Position numbers and translations under genes: made by a program. Positions 50,243 to 64,000 of a stretch of DNA of 64,000 nucleotides are shown here, one piece after another. The stretch's first letter is position 1. Each line of letters starts with the position of its first letter. Origin of the DNA: Leptospira kirschneri serovar Cynopteri str. 3522 CT (GTDB lineage Bacteria > Spirochaetota > Leptospiria > Leptospirales > Leptospiraceae); assembly GCF_000243695.2 (NCBI RefSeq), contig NZ_AHMN02000005.1:347501-411500 (forward strand), in the 5' to 3' direction. The notes under the pieces were generated by a model. The model did not search any database, was not told where the DNA came from, and saw nothing but the letters and a program-made list of their open reading frames with translations.

Positions 50243-50425
50243 TTAAGAACTTGTCCCAAAACCTCAAAGAATTTTACGCGATAATTTCTTAGAAATTTTT
50301 AATAAAATGTAGTAGTTTCTACAAATTAGGTCTCATCTGGCAATTTGCGAACTTTCAAGCAGTTCTAATCTCATTAAATTTTCGTAGTAGTTCCCACATT
50401 ATGAGGTTTTGGGACAAACTTCTTT
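50243..50425. repeat. R2 inverted-repeat element
   Basis: Left TTAAGAACTTGTCCCAAAAC, right GTTTTGGGACAAACTTCTT, interior parallel to 31891-32064 (GAATTTTACGCGATAATTTC, then GCAATTTGCGAAC). Note CCC/GGG here against TTC/GAA in the other copy on both arms. Confidence 0.7.
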
Positions 50426-50482
50426 ATTAGACACTCTATTACATAGTTCTAAGTACTTGGGTTCAGCATAAAGAATCCAGGG

Positions 50483-50619
50483 TTCATTTTTCTGAAAAAA
50501 GTTGGAATCTGAACTTTACAGATCAATTCTTAAAATGTGGGAACTACACAAATCACGATTTCACGAACAAATCCTAAAATTGTAGGAACTCATACTTTTA
50601 GAAAATTCTTTTTTATTTT
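50483..50619. repeat. R5 dispersed repeat block
   Basis: TTCATTTTTCTGAAAAAAGT to CATACTTTTAGAAAATTCTT, parallel to 31696-31826. Confidence 0.7.
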
Positions 50620-50689
50620 CTTACGTCGAACTCATGTTAATTTATAAAAAACAATTGAGACTTCAAATAAATTTTTTAAAAAATAGATC

Positions 50690-50785
50690 TTACTGATCTC
50701 TATAAAATTGAGTACCGTTAATTCTATTACAAAACCCTGATTCTATGTAAAGTATTAGGTACTTTATTATATAGTTATGAGTAAC
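50690..50785. repeat. 96-bp dispersed repeat, copy 2
   Basis: Same extent and order as 28904-28999, differing at a few bases (for example CCCTGA for CACTGA). Confidence 0.85.
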
Positions 50786-50810
50786 GTTTTATGCCGATCC
50801 TCAAAGACAA

Positions 50811-50899
50811 TAGAGTTGTTGAAAAATCAATTCTCCATCTTTTTCTATTTCATGGAAGCAGTTTTGTTAATTGAACTATGGAACTTTTCAAGAACTCTA
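50811..50899. repeat. R1 element, 89 bp, shortened
   Basis: TAGAGTTGTTGAAAAATCAA at left and GGAACTTTTCAAGAACTCTA at right; the middle lacks about 14 bp present in other copies. Confidence 0.75.
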
Positions 50900-51339
50900 A
50901 TTTAAATTTTTGAAACGTTTATAATTTTATCAGAACTTCCCCGATCAAAATTCAAGAAATATTTCCGTATTTTGATTGTTTGGTTATAAAACCGAATAAA
51001 GATTTTTTCAAAGAAGGTTCTCCTTAGAATTAGTAATAAGTCTTTACCTAATTTCTAAAATACGTTAAAAAATACTCAAAAATATGTTTCTTTAGTTTCA
51101 AAAATTAGGCCTTAGAAACTTTTGGAATTTGCACGTTAGGTGGTGTTCGGATTTGTTTATAAAGATTTAAAAGTTATTTTTAAAAGGACTTTAGAATTTT
51201 TGCATTTCCCACGAACATAGATTTTTCTATAATTCAGGAGAAAGTTAAAATTTCTATACACAACTTAATTTTAGCAAAAGACCAAATTTACGAACTTCCA
51301 AAATCGTAAATTTTTTCAGGAATTACAAATTATAATTTT

Positions 51340-51468
51340 CAAAAAATAAAAAACGGGCAAAAGCCCGGAAATGTTTTGTTATAACGGATATAGGAGAAAA
51401 CAACACTCTGAAACAAACATAAAGGGGTGTGTTCAAAGGAAGTATTTGCAGACCTCTCTACAAATACT
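51340..51468 (-). ncRNA. Candidate small RNA
   Basis: On the minus strand a perfect TATAAT lies at 51474-51479. The predicted transcript starts near 51468 with a stable hairpin GAAGTATTTG / CAAATACTTC (51439-51470), then about 70 unstructured bases, and ends with the terminator CGGGC-TTTT-GCCCG followed by TTTTTTATTTTTT (51340-51367). No ORF lies there. No minus-strand gene is upstream that would need this terminator. The -35 region is poor. It would be divergent from the AraC-type gene. Alternatively, on the plus strand, the hairpin is part of that gene's leader. Confidence 0.5.
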
Positions 51469-51531
51469 TCTTCATTATAAATAAAAAGTTTTTGGGGAAA
51501 ATAGGAGTAAAAACAACAAAAGGAATTGGAT

Positions 51532-52686
51532 GTGCAAGAAGTTGAATATTATTCTTTAGCGGCAACATTGTATTTTATGATTGCTGCATTTGGGATTTTG
51601 AAAAGAAACAAACAAAAAAATATCGGTACCTCGGTGTTGTTTTTTTTAATGGCCTGCGTTTTTTGGTCTTTTACGGCCACGGTTTTTATCTCGGAAAACA
51701 TTTTCGCAAAGAAGTTAGCTCAATATTTTTACGCCTTTTTTTCGATGGCGATTGCTTTCTTTTTCATGAATTTCGTGATCAATACGAAAAAAAATAATTT
51801 ACCGTATGTTTATTCCGATTTTACCACACTTCGAAAACTTCTTCTTCGCAGTTTTGCCTCCACCGCTGCGATCGTAGTCATTTGGGACTTACTTGATGAA
51901 TTCAAAATTCCTAATATTTCTGAAATAGTTTCTCTGGGAATTCTCCTATTTTTCGTCTATCTTTTATTCCAAACCTTAATTCTTTTATATTCTTCTAAAA
52001 ACAAGGATACCTTGTTAAAAATTCTTCCATCTATCAGCCTATTGCTCGTCATTAAACTTACGGAAGTATTTCGTTACTTCGAAGGTTCTAAAATCATGGA
52101 GCCGATTCATACATTCCATTATTATTTCTTAATCCTTTCTCCGATCATACTGAGTGAATGTATTTCGATGATCTCTTCAGATATTCAAAAAACCCAAAGC
52201 AAATTTCTGTTAGACGATTCCATAAAAAACGAAATGGATTCCCAAAGAGATTCCATTCAGGAAAAAAGATCTCTTTTAGAAGACCTTAATATTGAAAAAG
52301 TAGAAACTAAACTCGCAGAACTGATGCAGAATGAAAAGGTTCATCTAGATGAAGAACTTAGACTTCCTTCCCTAGCATCGGAAATGGGCCTCTCCGTACA
52401 TCATCTTTCCGCTTTTTTAAATGAACATATGGGAATGAATTTTAATACCTTTATTAACCATCACCGGGTAAAGGAAGCAAAGGTTATGTTGTTAGAGGAA
52501 CCGGATCGTTCTATTCTTTCCATAGGAATGGCCGTAGGTTTTAGTTCTTCTTCTGCATTCCACAGAGCATTTTTGAAAGAAACCAAAAAATCTCCGAAAG
52601 CCTTCAGAGAAGAGAACCTTCCCAATTATAAAAGTAAGGAAGATGAAATGGAAAATTTGGATCCTAGATATTCTCATTCGATCTAA
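51532..52686 (+). CDS. Seven-TM AraC-family regulator
   Basis: About 384 residues. I choose GTG at 51532 because AAAGGA is eight bases upstream; a TTG two codons earlier is too close to that site. Seven hydrophobic segments fill residues 6-220 (for example VLFFLMACVFWSFTATVFI and SLGILLFFVYLLFQTLILLY), like the 7TM input domains of membrane sensors. After a charged linker (about 225-255) comes an AraC DNA-binding domain: LASEMGLSVHHLSAFLNEHM (first helix-turn-helix) and IGMAVGFSSSSAFHRAFLKE (second). It is thus a one-component membrane-tethered transcription factor. Target and ligand unknown. Confidence 0.88.
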   Translation: MQEVEYYSLAATLYFMIAAFGILKRNKQKNIGTSVLFFLMACVFWSFTATVFISENIFAKKLAQYFYAFFSMAIAFFFMNFVINTKKNNLPYVYSDFTTLRKLLLRSFASTAAIVVIWDLLDEFKIPNISEIVSLGILLFFVYLLFQTLILLYSSKNKDTLLKILPSISLLLVIKLTEVFRYFEGSKIMEPIHTFHYYFLILSPIILSECISMISSDIQKTQSKFLLDDSIKNEMDSQRDSIQEKRSLLEDLNIEKVETKLAELMQNEKVHLDEELRLPSLASEMGLSVHHLSAFLNEHMGMNFNTFINHHRVKEAKVMLLEEPDRSILSIGMAVGFSSSSAFHRAFLKETKKSPKAFREENLPNYKSKEDEMENLDPRYSHSI

Positions 52687-52927
52687 ACATTTGTGTCCGA
52701 ATCGATCTGTAGTTTGAACTAAAACTAAGTAGTTCCCACAAATTTAAACTTTTTAAGACGATTTATAAATTTCCAGAATATTTAAAATTGTAAGAGTTCC
52801 CACATTTTTGTGAAACTAAATCGTCTCGTTTCTATGACCGCTCGAAGAAACTTTAGCAAAACGCTTTCCTCAAACTAAAGCGTCTCGCTTCTACGGTCGC
52901 TCGACAGATCGCGTTCTAAATTGTAAT

Positions 52928-53494
52928 CTAACGTGAGTTCGGCGTAAGAAAATTGGGGCAAATAATAAACTCAGGTGCTGCTCTCTACCATAACCTTACC
53001 ACAAGTTGAAAGAAGATTTTAGAATCAGAATTGAACTAAAGCAAAACGCTTTCTACCATAACCTTACCCACAAGTTGAATAGGATTTTAGAATCAGAAGG
53101 CTCAAAAACGCACATTTTTCAAGTGTTCCGACAAGAATGAGTCTTTTTACTTGCAAAAAGCATGTTTTTCTGATAGAGAAAAGTCTTCCGAATTTCTCCA
53201 CCTGAATTGCGACCCATGGGAAGCAATTCATTGAGTTGCCCCACCCAAAAATAAGGGCGGGAACTCAGTTTTACAGAGGATTTGTCGTAATTCCCACAGA
53301 TTTAATATACTTGTGGGTAAGGTTATGGCTCTCTACGGATCGCGTTGTAGGATGGGAACTCAGTTTTACAAAGGATTTGTCGTAATTCCGACAGATCTAT
53401 ATTGAAATCTAAATACTTGTGGGATTGGTTATGGCTTTCTATGGATCGCAGCATAATAATCGCTTTCGCATTTGTTACGCCCTGCTCACGTTAA
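52928..53494. repeat. R4-bounded composite repeat with nested R3 copies
   Basis: Left CTAACGTGAGTTCGGCGTAA, right GTTACGCCCTGCTCACGTTAA read in reverse as the same edge. Contains GAACTAAAGCAAAACGCTTT arms and three R3-derived pieces. Confidence 0.6.
53056..53328. repeat. R3 inverted-repeat element, 273 bp
   Basis: Perfect TIR CCATAACCTTACCCACAAGT on both sides. The interior is the reverse orientation of 18871-19122, with an added stretch near 53205-53240 (AATTGCGACCCATGGGAAGC) absent there. No coding capacity. Confidence 0.78.
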
Positions 53495-53553
53495 TTTAAA
53501 ACGAAATATCATATTACGTTGCTAAATCTTTATATACAACTTCAATGTAAATC

Positions 53554-54531
53554 TTATGAATGAGGGCGATTTCTTCCTATAATCGTATATAAACCTTTCG
53601 CCACCGTTTGGAGCATTCTAGTCATCACTCCTTTCAGTTTAATTTTAAGAAATAATTCCAAAACGAGCTCTCTAAGCGCAAGATCAAAAGGTAGATTATA
53701 ATTATTCCATAAAATTGTAAAATGAAACGGATAATTCTGTTCCGGCTTATTCTGAGAATTGGGGGCGAAATGAATCAGGGTTCCTTCTACAATCGTTTCA
53801 TCCTGATTGATATGTTTAAACTCCACGTAAATCCGAACCCTATTTTTAAGAAACGGAAGAGGAATTACCTGCAGTCCAGCAAGTTCAGACCAAGTGATGT
53901 CGTTTAACGATAAAAAACCCCTCGTTTCCCCGCCTAAAACTCCAATCTTGAGCGTCCCTCTTTTTCCAAGTCTACAAAATCCACTTTTAGTCCTGAAAAG
54001 AATTTCGAGAGGAGAGCCGGAATCCATATATCCGCCTTCGATCGATATATCGTGCAATTGAATTGAATAGGTAGGGGTTAAGGTTTTATCCACTATGGAA
54101 ATCGATCCATTTTCTATTTTCATATTTTGGAATACGATTTTCCCACGTTTAGGCATTAGTCCTATTTTTTTCTGTGGACTTATTATGTTCGTGTAATCCA
54201 TATGAAAATTTTTGAATATAGAGAAAGGGATCCTCAATTTACCTTTGAAAAGCGAGAAAAAGTCGATCTTTAGATTTAAAAAAGAAATCCTTGCATAAAC
54301 TTGATCCGTTTTTAATATTCCCGGAAATTCGATGGTACAATTTTTAGAAATTACGTAAAAGATAGGCAACAGTATTCCAGAAGAGATCCATTTGAATTTA
54401 AAATGTCGGAAGGAAAAAAAATTAATCAGAAGTTGTAATACAGGACCAGATACCAAAAACTGAAGACTGGCATATATAATTAAAAGATAAAATATCACCT
54501 CCCCCATCCAATTCATAAAAACTTTACCCAT
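53554..54531 (-). CDS. Membrane-anchored AsmA/DUF748-like protein
   Basis: About 325 residues. N-terminal membrane anchor ([18 protein letters not shown]) and an extended beta-rich body. The segment [20 protein letters not shown] followed by [18 protein letters not shown] is the repeat style of AsmA/DUF748 proteins, which form beta-taco structures in the periplasm and are linked to lipid traffic. Length is shorter than classical AsmA. Start choice is open: GTG 54567, ATG 54531 and ATG 54516 are in frame and none has a good ribosome binding site. It is likely co-oriented with the TerB-like gene upstream (54645-55196). Confidence 0.6.
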   Translation of the reverse strand: MGKVFMNWMGEVIFYLLIIYASLQFLVSGPVLQLLINFFSFRHFKFKWISSGILLPIFYVISKNCTIEFPGILKTDQVYARISFLNLKIDFFSLFKGKLRIPFSIFKNFHMDYTNIISPQKKIGLMPKRGKIVFQNMKIENGSISIVDKTLTPTYSIQLHDISIEGGYMDSGSPLEILFRTKSGFCRLGKRGTLKIGVLGGETRGFLSLNDITWSELAGLQVIPLPFLKNRVRIYVEFKHINQDETIVEGTLIHFAPNSQNKPEQNYPFHFTILWNNYNLPFDLALRELVLELFLKIKLKGVMTRMLQTVAKGLYTIIGRNRPHS

Positions 54532-54644
54532 GGGAAGGCCGCACCAAACGGAAGGAGCGTTACGCACTCTTTATGAATGGGAAAATTGTCGGTTTTAAAG
54601 GAAACCACCGAAAAGAAAAAAGGATCGTTTTTCAATCGAGACGT

Positions 54645-57406
<2,762 letters not shown>

Positions 57407-57783
57407 ACGGCTTATCTGAAATTTTATTCCGACTTACACAATCTACCCTTTTGTACTGAGACAAATTTATATGCGTAATTTAGAATGTAACTCCCGGATT
57501 TACAATTTATATTGAATAGAGTGAAAAACATTCTCTGCACAATCTCTTTTCAAAAAGTCCTAGTAGTATAGTATTTCTGTCGCAAGACTTTAATTTTAAT
57601 GTAAGTTCAATATAAGAGATTCTTGCAACTTAACTTTCAATCGGGTAAACTTTAGTTCTGAAACAAATTCAAAATAAGACCGCTAAAAAATGAAAATTCG
57701 GATTGTATGTTTTAATTGAAATCAGAATATTCCATTCCGGAAAACAAAACAATAAGACAATCCCTCTGGAACTCATTCATCAT
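57407..57783. other. Gap between metG and glnD
   Basis: About 370 bp without a gene. A loose R4-like edge (TTTAATGTAAGTTCAATATA near 57595) is seen. The upstream part of the long open frame of glnD (57703-57783) lies here and I judge it untranslated. Confidence 0.4.
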
Positions 57784-60417
<2,634 letters not shown>

Positions 60418-60463
60418 ACGGAAACTTATTTCTTGATTCAAGAATTTAGAATACGAAATGTTT

Positions 60464-61009
60464 TTATATCTTAATCAAAAAGTCATATCCGATTTCAATT
60501 TCTTCCTTTGCCTTTATAAATAAAAGAGACGGTTTTTCTAGACTAAAATCGGAAAATTGAATATTTACTTTTCCAAATATACGGATCTGCCCCACTCCCT
60601 TTGGCTCAACTTTTCCAGAAGATTGAAAGTCGCGAGTAATTCCGTGAATCGTAAGTTTACCACGAATCAAATACGTTTCACCTACGGAGTCGGCGGATTC
60701 CACTACGACTATAATTTCCGGAATATCAGGATAACCTAAAATTTCCATGATATGAGAATCTCTGTTTTCATCCCCCGAATGAATTTTCAAAATCGGAATT
60801 TTAATTCCAAAAGGAGAATTCAATTTATAAACGGTTCCGTTTGTTTGAATTTGAGGAGAATCGATTTGTATCTCCTTACAAACCCCGTGAACTTCTTTCA
60901 TAGGATGGATCGCCAGAAAAGTGATTTCTTTTTTAAGGATCTCAGACGCATAACTTTGAGATGTAAAAAAAATCAAAAACGACAAAAAGAATTGGTTAAA
61001 ATGTTTCAT
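60464..61009 (-). CDS. YceI-family periplasmic protein
   Basis: The 181-residue protein has a signal peptide (cut after SQSYA). The mature beta-barrel-like domain carries YceI markers: HPMKEVHGVCKEI (start of strand region), SHIMEILGYPDIPEIIVVV (matching the mxxxLdx..yP.i.f family line) and RGKLTIHGITRDFQSSGKV. YceI proteins bind isoprenoid quinones in a lipocalin-like pocket. The mature N-terminus is slightly shortened relative to long YceI proteins. It is 13 bp downstream of the cytochrome b561-like gene on the same strand, a pairing known from other bacteria. Convergent with glnD. Confidence 0.87.
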   Translation of the reverse strand: MKHFNQFFLSFLIFFTSQSYASEILKKEITFLAIHPMKEVHGVCKEIQIDSPQIQTNGTVYKLNSPFGIKIPILKIHSGDENRDSHIMEILGYPDIPEIIVVVESADSVGETYLIRGKLTIHGITRDFQSSGKVEPKGVGQIRIFGKVNIQFSDFSLEKPSLLFIKAKEEIEIGYDFLIKI

Positions 61010-61022
61010 ATATTAAAATTCC

Positions 61023-61757
61023 TTAAAATGTAATTACGAACAAAGACAAAGTAAAGGCTCCAAAACCAGCCCATCCTACTTGTTGCATATCTCTCGCCGC
61101 TTCGGGTCCGTGTTTCTCGATCCTTTGTCCCAAAGAAGGTAAAATCAACATCGCCGCTAAATGTAAAGGAATCAAAGCCTTGTGAGCGAAAATGGGGCTA
61201 TAAACATTTACGTCCGAATCTTCCGAATCTACAACTCTCTTAGGAGCAAAAAAAGCTAAACCCGCAGTCAAAAGATACATTCCAAAAGTAGAATATGCTA
61301 ATTGTTTATGGAAACTTCCAGAATGTTTCGCTTCCCATTCTTCGTTAGATTTTAATACAAAATACAAAGGAAAATTATTAGCGGGATCTTTGAAAAGAAA
61401 ATACGTGGCGGCAATACTATTCTGGTCTAAACCTTGAAACAAAGAAATCGAATAAAGCGGATCATTGTTTGAATATTCCGGATGTGTAAGAAGCAAAATC
61501 TTAGAATATTCATCCGATTTTCTATATAAACTATCTTTTGCCTTTTCACCTTCCAAATTCGTAACCAACCAAAGTCCTAATGTGATAAAACCTGCAAGTT
61601 GATGAAAATCCAACATTTTTCTTCGGATTGAAATCTCTTCCTTAGTCGTTTTAGAATTCGACTTTGACGAGATCGTAGTAGTTGTGGCTTGAGCGTCTAA
61701 CGTATTCCAGACGAAAAAACCAGATAACAACAGAATTAAAAACCTTTTTCGAATCAT
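61023..61757 (-). CDS. Cytochrome b561-like membrane protein
   Basis: The 244-residue protein has a signal peptide (MIRKRFLILLLSGFFVW, cut near TLDA) and four hydrophobic helices. Histidines that could carry heme sit in FHQLAGFITLGLW, FHKQLAYSTFGMYLL, FAHKALIPLHLAAMLILP and RIEKHG, in the manner of cytochrome b561/DUF4405-type proteins. A periplasmic loop of about 85 residues (75-160) is unusually long. Partnership with YceI (13 bp apart) supports an electron-transfer role with quinones, but the heme ligands are inferred. Not a classical b561. Confidence 0.65.
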   Translation of the reverse strand: MIRKRFLILLLSGFFVWNTLDAQATTTTISSKSNSKTTKEEISIRRKMLDFHQLAGFITLGLWLVTNLEGEKAKDSLYRKSDEYSKILLLTHPEYSNNDPLYSISLFQGLDQNSIAATYFLFKDPANNFPLYFVLKSNEEWEAKHSGSFHKQLAYSTFGMYLLTAGLAFFAPKRVVDSEDSDVNVYSPIFAHKALIPLHLAAMLILPSLGQRIEKHGPEAARDMQQVGWAGFGAFTLSLFVITF

Positions 61758-62196
61758 AATAAAATCCTTATTCTTTTTCGGTTCTTGGAGAGTATAAAGG
61801 AAAAGTTTTCCTTATACAACAAAATTCCGCAGATTTTTTCGAAATGAATGATTTAAGAATTTCTTTTTCGTCTATAAAGAAAAACGAATTCTTTGGATAA
61901 ATTCCAAAAAATGATATTGAGTAGTTTTATTTTTTTAAGATACCTTTATAAAATTCAAAGATAATAAAGTTTTTAAAAGTTCAATTAACAAAACTAATTC
62001 AATCGATCGTTTCCATGAAATAGAAACAGATATAGAATTAATTTTTCAATAACTCTAATAAAGTTTTTAGAAAACCCATATCTACTTTCAAAAATAAGTT
62101 ATGTATTTTACAAAGACGTAGAAATATTATAAATCAAGATTATTCTGAAATTTATAAATTTTTACGAAGTAAATTCTATATTCTAACTTTTGAATG
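61758..62196. other. Gene-free gap with a degenerate R1 element
   Basis: Promoter region of the b561-like gene at left. A degenerate R1 copy at 61980-62057, then AT-rich DNA with no gene. Confidence 0.5.
61980..62057. repeat. Degenerate R1 element, one end lost
   Basis: TTCAATTAACAAAACTAATT then CAATCGATCGTTTCCATGAA and the right end AATTAATTTTTCAATAACTC plus TA. The left terminal repeat is missing. Confidence 0.6.
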
Positions 62197-63162
62197 TCAT
62201 GACCTTAGAATCGGCATCTCTTCGAGCCCTTGACTAACCGTCAATAAGGGAGAATAACCTAAGTCTTTTTTAGCGTTATCTATTTTAATCGTACAATCTC
62301 TGGACATGATACTAGCGCTAAAACGGGTCAAAGGAGGTTCATTTTTAATCCCGAATAATTTCCAAACCGCTTCGACAATTCTCGCTAAAAAACGTGCGAG
62401 CCATCCCGGAATTGAACGATTTGGCGCCGTTACTTTTTGAGTTGTCAGTAGAGATTCTAGAAAATTACGAAAGTTGAATATTTCATCGTCCGTTACGAAA
62501 TACGCCCTTCCTCCTTGGCCTTTGGTAAGAGCCAGTTCGATGGCATGTACTAAATTATAAATATGAGTTGTACTGGTGAGAGCCTTTCCGTCGTCGATCC
62601 AAGAAAATTTTCCTTCCGCAATCATTTTTAAAAGAATTGGTAGAACCGTTTTATCTCCCGGCCCCCAAATCAAACGAGGACGAATTGAAAGCGTCTGCAT
62701 CTCAGAAGAATTGGACTTTAGTACTAATTTTTCTGCTTCGGCTTTGGTTTTAGAATAAGGAAAAGGGGAATTTTTCGGATAAGGATAAGATTCGTCTATA
62801 TCGATCATCGGTTGTCCGTAAAAAAGCGCCGCTTCGGTTCCGATAAAAATAAATCGTTTAACACCTGCTTGTCGGGATGCCTCTAAAAGTTGAGCAGTTC
62901 CTTCCACGTTTACTTTCCAAAAATCTTGGAAAGGCCCCCATTGTTCCACATAAGCCGCACTGTGAATAACTACGTCGATTCCTTGTAAGAAACTGGGATC
63001 CACCGAATTGAGTTCGCATCGAACCGGTTTTCCCCCCGCTTTGGATACTACTAAATCCGTTTTTTCGGATCGAGACATCGCTAATATGGTATGTTTTTTT
63101 GATAAAATCCGGGTTGCTGCCTCTCCTACAAAACCGGACGCCCCTGTTATAAAAATTTTCAT
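62197..63162 (-). CDS. NAD-dependent epimerase / 3-beta-HSD-type SDR
   Basis: The 321-residue extended SDR has GASGFVGEAAT (7-17) for NAD(P) binding, VVIHSAAYVEQWGPF in strand 4 and the catalytic YSKTKAEAEK (Tyr and Lys) near residue 135-145. The C-terminal part is longer than in galactose epimerase and resembles 3-beta-hydroxysteroid or dihydroflavonol reductase-like members. Substrate unknown; there are no pathway neighbours. Divergent from the right-edge region. Confidence 0.88.
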   Translation of the reverse strand: MKIFITGASGFVGEAATRILSKKHTILAMSRSEKTDLVVSKAGGKPVRCELNSVDPSFLQGIDVVIHSAAYVEQWGPFQDFWKVNVEGTAQLLEASRQAGVKRFIFIGTEAALFYGQPMIDIDESYPYPKNSPFPYSKTKAEAEKLVLKSNSSEMQTLSIRPRLIWGPGDKTVLPILLKMIAEGKFSWIDDGKALTSTTHIYNLVHAIELALTKGQGGRAYFVTDDEIFNFRNFLESLLTTQKVTAPNRSIPGWLARFLARIVEAVWKLFGIKNEPPLTRFSASIMSRDCTIKIDNAKKDLGYSPLLTVSQGLEEMPILRS

Positions 63163-63878
63163 CTCCTCATCCTCCTTGAATATAAGCGATTTATTATTTT
63201 CTTAAGTTTATTTTTTATATAAAAATAGATTGATTTTATAATATTTTTTCATATACAAATCTATTCGTAAACATTCCGTCATTACTCTTAAAAATAACTT
63301 CTTTTAAAATCTAAAATAAATGGATTGTACAATCAGTTTTTTGTATAAAATTCACGTTTGCGACCTTCATCATATACAATATCCGCTTTTACAGGTTTCA
63401 AAAATTGTCCGACACAAACTCTGATAGAAATTCTTTTTGCAAGTCTTAATAAAACGTAGTACATCTCACGGATTACGTCCCCTTAGAATCTATATCCTTT
63501 TGGATAATTGTGGTAGTTCCCACATTTAAAGAATCAATCTGTAGAGGCCAGCTTTCAACTTTTTTCAGAATCATGAGCTCCTTACATCGAGTTCACGTTA
63601 AAATAAAAAGACTTGTTGGATTGCAAATGATTTAGTCCAGATGCGACGTAACTTGTGGGAACTACTGCATTTTATTAGAAATTTCTAAAGGGTTTATTGT
63701 TGATACCTTCTGAGGTTTTGGAACAATCTCAATATTAGAATATGTGAAACTTTATTTAAGAAATTCCTTCCTCCCGAAAATTCGGGAAGAAGGCTCTCAA
63801 GAACGGCGAATTTATTCGGAACGTATTTCCTTAAAATTCAGAGAGCAAAAAACAAAATTCTTTGGTTTAGCAAAAATC
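63163..63878. other. Gene-free region with R2 and motifs
   Basis: GTGGTAGTTCCCAC at 63512, an R4 edge (CTTACATCGAGTTCACGTTA near 63580), GTGGGAACTACTGC at 63655 and a reverse-oriented degenerate R2 (63609-63735). The plus-strand ORF at 63744-63947 lies opposite a better minus-strand ORF and is probably spurious. Confidence 0.5.
63609..63735. repeat. R2 element, degenerate, reverse orientation
   Basis: GACTTGTTGGATTGCAAATG at left, GTGGGAACTACTGCATTTTA and TAGAAATTTCTAAAGGGTT inside, GAGGTTTTGGAACAATCTC at right. Confidence 0.55.
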
Positions 63879-63980
<102 letters not shown>

Positions 63981-64000
63981 ATCTTTTTCCCCCTGTGTTT

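Larger units (their letters stand above)
50173..51339. other. Gene-free repeat mosaic, 1.2 kb
   Basis: In order: R2 (50243-50425), R5 (50483-50619), R4 edge (CTTACGTCGAACTCATGTTA near 50622), a 96-bp repeat (50690-50785) and R1 (50811-50899), then about 440 bp of plain AT-rich DNA. No gene. This is the densest array of different repeat families in the window. Confidence 0.6.
52687..53553. other. Convergent gap with nested R4/R3 repeats
   Basis: AGTTCCCAC motifs at 52722 and 52793, two ACTAAAG...CGCTTTC arms, then an R4 composite (52928-53494) with a full R3 (53056-53328), a left-end-only R3 fragment (52988-53025) and a right-end-only R3 fragment (53352-53434). No gene. Confidence 0.6.

Noticed and set aside
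57703..57783. Extended N-terminus of GlnD from TTG
   Set aside because: No ribosome binding site and no family match for the additional 27 residues.

Overview
The window looks like chromosomal DNA of a pathogenic-clade Leptospira (spirochaete). The evidence is the AT-rich base composition, a protein set typical of that genus (LruC-domain lipoprotein, SPOR protein, many PAS-type sensor kinases, FFLEELY-type protein, GlnD, SurE, MetG), and long gene-free stretches packed with degenerate short repeats such as GTGGGAACTnCCAC. The species call is inference from pattern recognition. There is no rRNA, CRISPR array, prophage or complete insertion sequence.

Layout. 0.7-2.8 kb: FFLEELY-type protein, SPOR protein and coaE on the minus strand. 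4.2-7.3 kb: LruC-domain lipoprotein with a strong terminator, then a NarL/LuxR-type kinase-regulator pair. 8.5-10.2 kb: phosphate-selective-type porin. 11.2-14.3 kb: orphan RND pump gene with an inverted repeat at its start. 14.9-18.2 kb: sppA, a polytopic membrane protein, surE and a TPR protein, followed by tRNA-Pro, tRNA-Arg and tRNA-His. 19.3-25.1 kb: a membrane protein, a TIGR01777 epimerase and a very large Ig-like/FG-GAP lipoprotein with a decayed duplicate of its own 3' end downstream. 25.9-28.2 kb: uracil-DNA glycosylase-like protein, STAS protein, galK. 29.5-33.0 kb: pgi, small secreted proteins (one interrupted by TGA) and a zinc-ribbon protein. 33.1-38.8 kb: a minus-strand operon with a large PAS-GAF-PAS histidine kinase split by a frameshift at a 10-base homopolymer, a REC-PAS-kinase, and an AmgK/MurU-like pair. 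39.6-48.9 kb: alpha/beta hydrolase, DegT aminotransferase, ferredoxin-metallo-beta-lactamase fusion, hemerythrin-like protein, EAL protein, REC-like protein, PhaR-type regulator and HEAT protein. 49.2-55.2 kb: tRNA-Val, DUF1569 lipoprotein, a candidate small RNA, a 7-TM AraC regulator, an AsmA-like protein and a TerB-like protein. 55.3-63.2 kb: metG, glnD, YceI with a cytochrome b561-like partner, and an epimerase. A 33-codon ORF with a strong ribosome binding site lies at the right edge.

The intergenic DNA is not random. I can separate several dispersed families, named R1-R5 only for use here. R1 is about 100 bp with TIR TAGAGTTGTTGAAAAAT and TA ends. R2 is about 175 bp with TIR AAGAGCTTGTTC. 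R3 is 160-270 bp with TIR CCATAACCTTACCCACAAGT. R4 has edges TTAACGTGAGTTCGGCGTAA and often encloses R3. R5 is a block of about 130 bp. At least three genes have their stop codon inside an R4 edge.

The most interesting items are the homopolymer-split sensor kinase, which may be phase variable; its operon link to probable peptidoglycan-sugar recycling enzymes; the duplicated tail of the giant surface-type lipoprotein; the candidate small RNA; and the repeat families, especially R3, whose paired arms vary together.
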